A stretch of 11,880 nt of DNA from positions 1 to 11,880 of the forward strand of contig CACFKO010000020.1 of the NCBI GenBank assembly GCA_902566925.1, written 5' to 3'. Source of the DNA: an uncultured Pelagibacteraceae bacterium. Its GTDB lineage: Bacteria > Pseudomonadota > Alphaproteobacteria > Pelagibacterales > Pelagibacteraceae. Below are positions 7,408-11,880 of the stretch, in pieces (position 1 is the first letter of the stretch; the number at the start of each line of letters is the position of its first letter). Both the position numbers and the translations under genes were made by a program. The notes below the pieces were generated by a model. It made no database searches. It was not told where the DNA came from and saw only the letters and a program-made list of their open reading frames with translations.

Positions 7408-8034
7408 ATGGTAAAAATACACAGATTAAAAGGTGACATAAGCTCGGATATTGCTAAATCATTTAAGGGATCTGTTGCTATTGATACAGAAGCTACAGGA
7501 CTTCAAATTCCTGAACGCGATAAATTAAGTTTAATACAAATCTGCGCTGAAAATGGAGATGTCCATATTATTCAACCTGATAGAAAAAGTTATAAATCAC
7601 CAAATTTAGTTTCTGTTCTGGAAAATGAGAAAATTTTAAAAATTGGTCATTTTTTAAGATTTGACAAAAGTGCGTTAGAATATTTTTTAAAATGTAAAAT
7701 CAAAAATGTATTTGATACAAAAATTGCATCTAAATGTGTGAGAACTTACACTGATCAACATGGACTTAAAAACTTGGTTTTTGAATTTTGTAATAAAAAT
7801 TTAGACAAAAGACAAGGTAGTAGCGATTGGAATAAAGATATTAACGAAATGACCGACAAACAATTAGAATATGCCGCTAATGATGTCGTTTATCTTCACA
7901 GAATTAAAAATCAATTAGAAAAAATGTTGATCAGAGAAAAAAGAATGGATTTGTATAAAAGATGTATTAATTTTTTAGACACAAGAATAGAGCTTGATCA
8001 AAATGGTTTCAAATTCGACGTATTCGAGCATTAA
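7408..8034 (+). CDS. rnd: Short ribonuclease D-type 3'-5' exonuclease
   Basis: A 208-aa DEDDy exonuclease, expected to trim 3' ends of tRNA and other small RNAs using two metal ions. The four acidic residues and tyrosine are visible: Exo I VAIDTEATGL (Asp26, Glu28), Exo II IGHFLRFDKSAL (Asp86), and Exo III QLEYAANDVVYL (Tyr155, Asp159). QGSSDWNK (about 136-143) is also typical. It is about half the length of E. coli RNase D (375 aa) because the C-terminal HRDC domains are absent, as in many alphaproteobacterial versions. I chose ATG 7408 (MVKIHRLKGD); an in-frame TTG at 7369 would overlap the epimerase and add 13 unconserved-looking residues. No Shine-Dalgarno sequence precedes the ATG. The stop is 2 nt before kdsD, so this is the first gene of the plus-strand operon. 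Confidence 0.9.
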   Translation: MVKIHRLKGDISSDIAKSFKGSVAIDTEATGLQIPERDKLSLIQICAENGDVHIIQPDRKSYKSPNLVSVLENEKILKIGHFLRFDKSALEYFLKCKIKNVFDTKIASKCVRTYTDQHGLKNLVFEFCNKNLDKRQGSSDWNKDINEMTDKQLEYAANDVVYLHRIKNQLEKMLIREKRMDLYKRCINFLDTRIELDQNGFKFDVFEH

Positions 8035-8036
8035 AA

Positions 8037-9020
8037 ATGACTAAAGTAAATTATATAAAAATAGCAAAAAAATCAGCATCAGTTCAAATTTCTGAGTTGA
8101 GAAAGATAAACAAAATATTTAATAAAAACTTTATTAAAGCAATCGATCTGATCTCAGGCTCTAAGGGAAAAATTATTGCTGCAGGTATTGGGAAAAGCGG
8201 TTTGATTGCTAGAAAAGTTTCTGCAACCCTTTCTTCGGTAGGTTTTCCCTCGTTCTATTTAAACCCAGGAGAGGCTAATCACGGAGATTTAGGACAAATA
8301 GATAAAAGAGATGTACTTTTAGTTTTTTCTTATTCAGGTAATACAGTTGAACTCACAAATATGTTAAAGTATGCAAACAGATTTAATATTAAAATTATTG
8401 GAGTTTCCTCAAAAAAAGATAGTTTGCTTTTAAAAGCTAGCGATATTCCAATATTACTTCCGAAAGTAAAAGAGTCTGATCCAACCGGTATAGTGCCAAC
8501 TACATCAACAAGTATAACTTTGCTTTTCGGCGATTGTTTGTGTTCGGCATTAATGCAAAAATTCAAATTCTCTAAGGAACGATTTAAAGTATTTCATCCC
8601 GGCGGAAGTATTGGGCAAACTTTGCTTTTGGTAAAAGATGTTATGCTTAAAGGTAATAAACTTCCATTAATAAGTCACAAGAGTAATATTTTAAAAGCAA
8701 TTCAGGTTATTAGTAAAAAAAACTTGGGTCTTGGAATAGTTATAAAAAATAAATTTGCAATAGGTATTGTGACCGATGGAGATATAAGAAGAGGTGCAAA
8801 AAAATTTTCTGTAAAAAATAAAATAACGATGCTAATGACAAAAAAACCACTTTATACAAGTGAGGATACTCCTGCTTCAAAAGCGTTATCTATTATGAGT
8901 GAAAAAAAAATTACAAGTTTGTTAGTGTCTTCATACAGAAACTATAAAAAAAATAAAGCTTATTTTAAACCAATAGGAATATTGCATATACACTCACTGT
9001 TAAAATATGGCATCAAATAA
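8037..9020 (+). CDS. kdsD: D-arabinose-5-phosphate isomerase (KdsD/KpsF family)
   Basis: Converts D-ribulose-5-phosphate to D-arabinose-5-phosphate, the first step of Kdo synthesis for LPS. The 327-aa protein has a SIS domain (about 40-175) and two CBS repeats (about 200-260 and 262-325), the full-length family layout. Motifs include GIGKSGLIARK (50-60), NPGEANHGDLG (76-86), FSYSGNTVEL (97-106), ESDPTGIVPTTS and FHPGGSIGQ (186-194). The catalytic residues reported for E. coli KdsD (Lys59, His88, Glu111, Glu152, His193) align with Lys53, His82, Glu105, Glu146 and His187 here, each offset by six, which is strong support. The gene begins 2 nt after rnd and overlaps lptC by 14 nt. Pairing with lptC/lptB is the standard LPS arrangement. 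Confidence 0.95.
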   Translation: MTKVNYIKIAKKSASVQISELRKINKIFNKNFIKAIDLISGSKGKIIAAGIGKSGLIARKVSATLSSVGFPSFYLNPGEANHGDLGQIDKRDVLLVFSYSGNTVELTNMLKYANRFNIKIIGVSSKKDSLLLKASDIPILLPKVKESDPTGIVPTTSTSITLLFGDCLCSALMQKFKFSKERFKVFHPGGSIGQTLLLVKDVMLKGNKLPLISHKSNILKAIQVISKKNLGLGIVIKNKFAIGIVTDGDIRRGAKKFSVKNKITMLMTKKPLYTSEDTPASKALSIMSEKKITSLLVSSYRNYKKNKAYFKPIGILHIHSLLKYGIK

Positions 9021-9606
9021 ATATAAATTAAATAAAAAAATTTTTTTTCAAATAACACTTTTGGTATTGGGGATTTTGATAATTTTTTTTACGTATTTTT
9101 ACACTGACAAGCAAAAAATTGTAAAAAAAACTGAGGTTATTGAAATAGAAAAAACAAATGAACAACTTCAAAATAAGAGCACATTTGAAAATATTGAATA
9201 TGAAGGAATAGACGCAAATGGAAACAGGTTTATAATAAATTCTGAATATGCTGAATTTGAGAATGATATGCCAAATATAATCGATATGAGAAATATTGTG
9301 TGCAAGTTCTTTTTTAAAGACGGAACTGTTTTAAAAATTATCAGTGATTTTGGTGTTTATGACAACATTACTAATGACATGTCATTTGAACAAAATGTTA
9401 AAATGTATTATTTAGAAAACAGATTGTTTGCGGAAAAAGCAGATTTTGTTAATTCAAAAAATTATCTATTCGTAGAAGGAAATGTTGTGGCAGAAAGTTC
9501 AGATGGAGATTTAATGGCAGATAAGATGAATTTTGACTTAACTGCAAAAAAACTGCGAATTTCTATGTACAATGAAGATAAAGTAAATATAAGAGTTAAT
9601 TATTAA
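9007..9606 (+). CDS. lptC: LPS export protein LptC
   Basis: A bitopic inner-membrane protein that receives LPS from LptB2FG and passes it to the periplasmic bridge. The 199-aa product has a short basic N-terminus, one transmembrane helix (about 12-31, FFQITLLVLGILIIFFTYFY), a linker, and a periplasmic beta-rich domain with the repeated pattern of the LptA/LptC fold (for example FENIEYEGIDANGNRFIINS, then GVYDNITNDMSFEQNVKMYY, then FVEGNVVAESSDGDLMADKM). Sequence is poorly conserved in this family, so identification rests on topology, the repeat pattern and position between kdsD and lptB. It overlaps kdsD by 14 nt and its TAA directly abuts the lptB ATG. LptA, which normally sits next, is absent. 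Confidence 0.85.
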   Translation: MASNKYKLNKKIFFQITLLVLGILIIFFTYFYTDKQKIVKKTEVIEIEKTNEQLQNKSTFENIEYEGIDANGNRFIINSEYAEFENDMPNIIDMRNIVCKFFFKDGTVLKIISDFGVYDNITNDMSFEQNVKMYYLENRLFAEKADFVNSKNYLFVEGNVVAESSDGDLMADKMNFDLTAKKLRISMYNEDKVNIRVNY

Positions 9607-10362
9607 ATGAAAAAAAGTTTTAGAATTATAAAATTTAAAAAAAATAAACCTGCCTTGCAAGTCAAGGGGGTAAGCAAATCTTTTGATGGAAGACCGATAT
9701 TAAAGAAAATCAATTTAGATTTGTATCCGGGTGAAATTGTCGGGCTTATTGGTCCTAATGGTTCTGGAAAATCTACGCTCTATGGAGTTGTTATTGGTCA
9801 GCATAAAGTAGATGCTGGAAGTATTTTTTTAAATCAAAAAGAAATAACTAATAAACCTATCCACCAAAGGGCCAAGCTTGGTATTGCCTATTTAAGTCAG
9901 TATAGAAGTGTTTTTAATATGAGTGTCTATGACAACCTTCTTGGAGTCTGTCAGATTTCGATTAAAGAAAATGAAAAACAAAGACTTATGGTAGAAAAAC
10001 TCTTAACGGAATTTAATCTACAGCACTTAAGAAATATTAATGCAAATTCTTTGTCTGGGGGAGAAGTTAGGAGATTACAAATAGCTAGAACTTTAATAAA
10101 TAGTCCTAAGGTAATTTTATTGGATGAACCAATGGCTGCCTTGGATCCTATAATTGTTCAGGATATTCAAAATTATATTTTGAAATTACAAACTTATGGG
10201 TGTGGAGTTATAATTACAGATCACCAAGTTCAAAACCTATTTGAAATTGTAGATAGAGCCTATGTTATAGGCGAACAAACCATAATTGCATCTGGAAAAC
10301 CTAAAGAAATATTAAAATCCAACAAAGCTAGAGAGTTGTACTTTGGTTCTTACGAAAACTAA
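9607..10362 (+). CDS. lptB: LPS export ABC transporter ATP-binding protein LptB
   Basis: The ATPase dimer that drives LPS extraction with LptF/LptG. Length 251 aa, including an extra lysine-rich N-terminus of about 12 residues. Walker A GPNGSGKST (49-57), Q-loop Gln98, signature LSGGEVRRLQIAR (149-161), Walker B VILLDEP (169-175) with catalytic Glu174, and H-loop His206 (VIITDHQV). The segment YLSQYRSVFNMSVYDNLLGV corresponds to the LptB coupling groove region, and LSGGE with an arginine pair plus DPIIVQDIQNYI are LptB rather than LivG/LivF traits. E. coli LptB has LSGGERRR; here the middle arginine is Val. The gene starts directly at the lptC stop with no spacer and ends 6 nt before aroA. 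In many proteobacteria rpoN follows lptB; here it does not. Confidence 0.92.
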   Translation: MKKSFRIIKFKKNKPALQVKGVSKSFDGRPILKKINLDLYPGEIVGLIGPNGSGKSTLYGVVIGQHKVDAGSIFLNQKEITNKPIHQRAKLGIAYLSQYRSVFNMSVYDNLLGVCQISIKENEKQRLMVEKLLTEFNLQHLRNINANSLSGGEVRRLQIARTLINSPKVILLDEPMAALDPIIVQDIQNYILKLQTYGCGVIITDHQVQNLFEIVDRAYVIGEQTIIASGKPKEILKSNKARELYFGSYEN

Positions 10363-10368
10363 GTAAAT

Positions 10369-11727
10369 ATGCCAACGGGAAGTTACTCTGTATTATTCAA
10401 AAATAAAATTAAAAAATTCAAAAAAATTACAAGTGTTGATCCAGATAAATCTGTTTCTATAAGATCTTTTTTGATTGGATCTATAGGCCATGGTATTTCA
10501 GAAATTAGCAATGTTTTAGAGTCTGAAGATATTTTTTCTACAATTGATTGTCTTAAAAAATTAGGTGTAAAAATAAAGAGACTTGGCAAAAAAAGTTACC
10601 GTATTTACGGTAAGGGTTTAGGATCATTATATGCAAAAAAAAATAGTTTATTAAATTGTGGAAATTCAGGGACTTGCGCAAGATTGTTAATTGGAATTTT
10701 ATCAACCACACCTAACATTCAGGTAAAAATAAAAGGTGATAAATCGCTTAGCAAAAGAAATATGGTTAAATTAATAGAGGCAATGAGTGAATTTGGTGCA
10801 GAGTTTTACCCAAAGAAAAAATTCAACCTGCCCTTAAAAATGATCTCCTCTACCATGCCAACAGGTATTTTTTACAAAGCTGGGGTTAGTAGTCAGTTGA
10901 AGTCTGCAGTAATATTGGCTTCTATGAATGCTTTTGGAGAAACAACTGTAATAGAAAATAAAAATTTTAAAAGCCGTGATCATACTGAAAATATTTTGTT
11001 AAAAAATTCTAATATCTTGAAAATTAGAAAGGAAAAAAATCAAAGTATTATGAAGATTTCTGGTAAAGGCCATGTAGAATGTCTGAAGCTTTCAGTTTTT
11101 GGGGATCCATCTTCATCAGCTTTTCCTGCTGCATTAACAATGCTTACTCCAAATAGTTACCTTAAAATAAAAAATGTTGGACTTAATCCGAAACGAACAG
11201 GTTTTTACCGACTAATGAAAAAGCATGGAGCTAAAATAGTATACAAAAACTTACGAAAAAATAATATTAATGAACTTGTAGGAGATATCTGCATAAAAAG
11301 TAGTAAGCTTAAACCGATTAGAGCAAGTGCTAAAATATACCCTTCAATGCCAGATGAATACCCAATCTTATTTATAATTGCAGCACTTACTCCTGGTGTT
11401 CATGTATTTAAAGGAATCTCTGATCTATCAAACAAAGAAAGTTCCAGAGCCTATGAGATAAAAAAAATACTGAACAAAATCGGAATAAAATGTAAATTGA
11501 CTAGAGATAAAATGAAAATTTTTGGAACAAATAAGATAAAAAAGAAATCAATTAATATTTCAAGTCTAGGTGACCACAGAATCTGTATGAGCTCTGCTGT
11601 CCTGTCACTTGTTACATCTTGTCCAATTAAAATTAGGGGTTTTGAAACAGTTAATACTTCATCGCCTTCTTTCTTAAAAGTTATAAAAGCATTAGGTGGA
11701 AAATTTGAAATTAAAAAAGCATCATAA
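10369..11727 (+). CDS. aroA: 3-Phosphoshikimate 1-carboxyvinyltransferase (EPSP synthase)
   Basis: Joins phosphoenolpyruvate and shikimate-3-phosphate to give EPSP, the sixth shikimate-pathway step. Length 452 aa. Motifs: DPDKSVSIRS (24-33, Lys27, Arg32), GNSGTCARLL (98-107), GDKSLSKRNM (123-132), SSQLKSA (174-180), RDHTE (203-207), NPKRTGF (273-279), MPDEYPI (327-333, the general-base Asp329), SNKESSRA (354-361) and GDHRICMS (401-408). RDHTE, NPxRT and the length are closer to the alphaproteobacterial class II type than to E. coli AroA. Several consensus positions differ: the usual PG(S/D)KS is PDKS, the residue before the first arginine is Ile rather than Asn/His, RPM is RNM, and the C-terminal SFP is SSP. 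The core binding residues remain, so I expect activity. It is followed by cmk with a 23-nt overlap, as in the common aroA-cmk pair. Confidence 0.93.
   Translation: MPTGSYSVLFKNKIKKFKKITSVDPDKSVSIRSFLIGSIGHGISEISNVLESEDIFSTIDCLKKLGVKIKRLGKKSYRIYGKGLGSLYAKKNSLLNCGNSGTCARLLIGILSTTPNIQVKIKGDKSLSKRNMVKLIEAMSEFGAEFYPKKKFNLPLKMISSTMPTGIFYKAGVSSQLKSAVILASMNAFGETTVIENKNFKSRDHTENILLKNSNILKIRKEKNQSIMKISGKGHVECLKLSVFGDPSSSAFPAALTMLTPNSYLKIKNVGLNPKRTGFYRLMKKHGAKIVYKNLRKNNINELVGDICIKSSKLKPIRASAKIYPSMPDEYPILFIIAALTPGVHVFKGISDLSNKESSRAYEIKKILNKIGIKCKLTRDKMKIFGTNKIKKKSINISSLGDHRICMSSAVLSLVTSCPIKIRGFETVNTSSPSFLKVIKALGGKFEIKKAS
11694..11699 (+). promoter_or_regulatory. Ribosome-binding site of cmk inside aroA
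   Basis: AGGTGG lies within the last codons of aroA and 5 nt before a TTG in the cmk frame. It is one of few good Shine-Dalgarno matches in the plus-strand operon and decides the cmk start in favour of TTG 11705. The other candidate, GTG 11696-11698, lies inside the motif itself. Confidence 0.6.
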
Positions 11728-11880
11728 GCTTATAATTGCTGCAGATGGTTCAGCAGCAAGTGGGAAAACAACAGGTGCAAAGAAAATTTCTAAAAAATAT
11801 GGTTTAAAGTTTCTTTCCTCAGGATTATTATACCGATTTGCAAGCCACCAAATTCTTAAATACAGACCGAAAAATAATAT
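11705..11880 (+). CDS. cmk: Cytidylate kinase, 3' end cut by window edge
   Basis: Phosphorylates CMP/dCMP with ATP. The first 58 codons are visible. From the TTG start the protein opens with a lysine/histidine-rich octapeptide, then the first strand and P-loop LIIAADGSAASGKTT (9-23, with Lys21), then KKYGLKFLSSGLLYRFA, equivalent to the usual ...LDTGALYRAVA nucleotide-binding segment. The common IDGPAASGKGT reads ADGSAASGKTT here, and the Asp-Thr of LDTG reads Ser-Ser, so the sequence is somewhat divergent. The frame is open only from 11696 (TAG at 11693-11695), so the start is GTG 11696 or TTG 11705; I prefer TTG because of the SD motif. It overlaps aroA by 23 nt. In proteobacteria rpsA usually follows; it would lie beyond the right edge. 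Confidence 0.85.
   Translation, partial: MKLKKHHKLIIAADGSAASGKTTGAKKISKKYGLKFLSSGLLYRFASHQILKYRPKNN

Noticed and set aside
8330..8566. Minus-strand open frame of 78 codons
   Set aside because: Antisense to the KdsD SIS domain, which carries all the catalytic residues.
9007..9606. This gene as an LptA or LptA-LptC fusion
   Set aside because: It has a single N-terminal membrane helix rather than a cleavable signal peptide, and about 200 residues, which fits one LptC domain only.
10383..10589. Minus-strand open frame of 68 codons
   Set aside because: Antisense to the aroA N-terminal region.
1..11880. Mobile element, CRISPR array, tRNA, rRNA or riboswitch
   Set aside because: No transposase or integrase motifs, no regularly spaced repeats, and no recognisable RNA gene; almost all bases are accounted for by conserved housekeeping and transport genes.

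Overview
The window is AT-rich, tightly packed bacterial DNA, by eye roughly two-thirds or more A+T with many lysine, asparagine and isoleucine codons. Gene content and order (a C-terminally reduced ribonuclease D, kdsD-lptC-lptB, aroA followed by cmk, an NDUFA9-type epimerase, a PhoR-like kinase) and the near absence of spacers suggest a streamlined marine alphaproteobacterium of the SAR11/Pelagibacterales type. The taxon is an inference from composition and protein motifs, not a database match.

Left half, minus strand (read right to left): an NDUFA9-like NAD(P)-binding epimerase (7393-6449), then the glycerol-3-phosphate/glycerophosphodiester importer in the order ugpB-ugpA-ugpE-ugpC, then a cytoplasmic glycerophosphodiester phosphodiesterase (GDPD) beginning at a TTG codon that overlaps the ugpC stop. 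A 45-codon single-pass membrane mini-protein that is easily missed (1165-1028) and a PhoR-type sensor histidine kinase follow; the kinase runs off the left edge before its ATP-binding domain is complete. A perfect 11-bp inverted repeat sits between ugpB and ugpA. Together these genes form a phosphorus-scavenging module: UgpB captures G3P or deacylated phospholipid headgroups, UgpAEC imports them, the GDPD releases G3P, and the kinase is a candidate phosphate sensor.

Right half, plus strand: rnd, kdsD, lptC, lptB, aroA and the first 58 codons of cmk, in one run with gaps of 0 to 6 nt or overlaps. It joins RNA processing, Kdo synthesis, LPS transport, the shikimate pathway and pyrimidine nucleotide synthesis. 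The two halves diverge from a gap of only about 14 bp near 7400. Two features stand out: no lptA lies between lptC and lptB, and the EPSP synthase departs from consensus in several active-site motifs.

I see no mobile element, CRISPR array, tRNA or rRNA, and no clearly novel multi-gene system. The most interesting items are the unannotated small membrane protein next to the kinase, the missing lptA, the intercistronic hairpin and the unusual EPSP synthase motifs.
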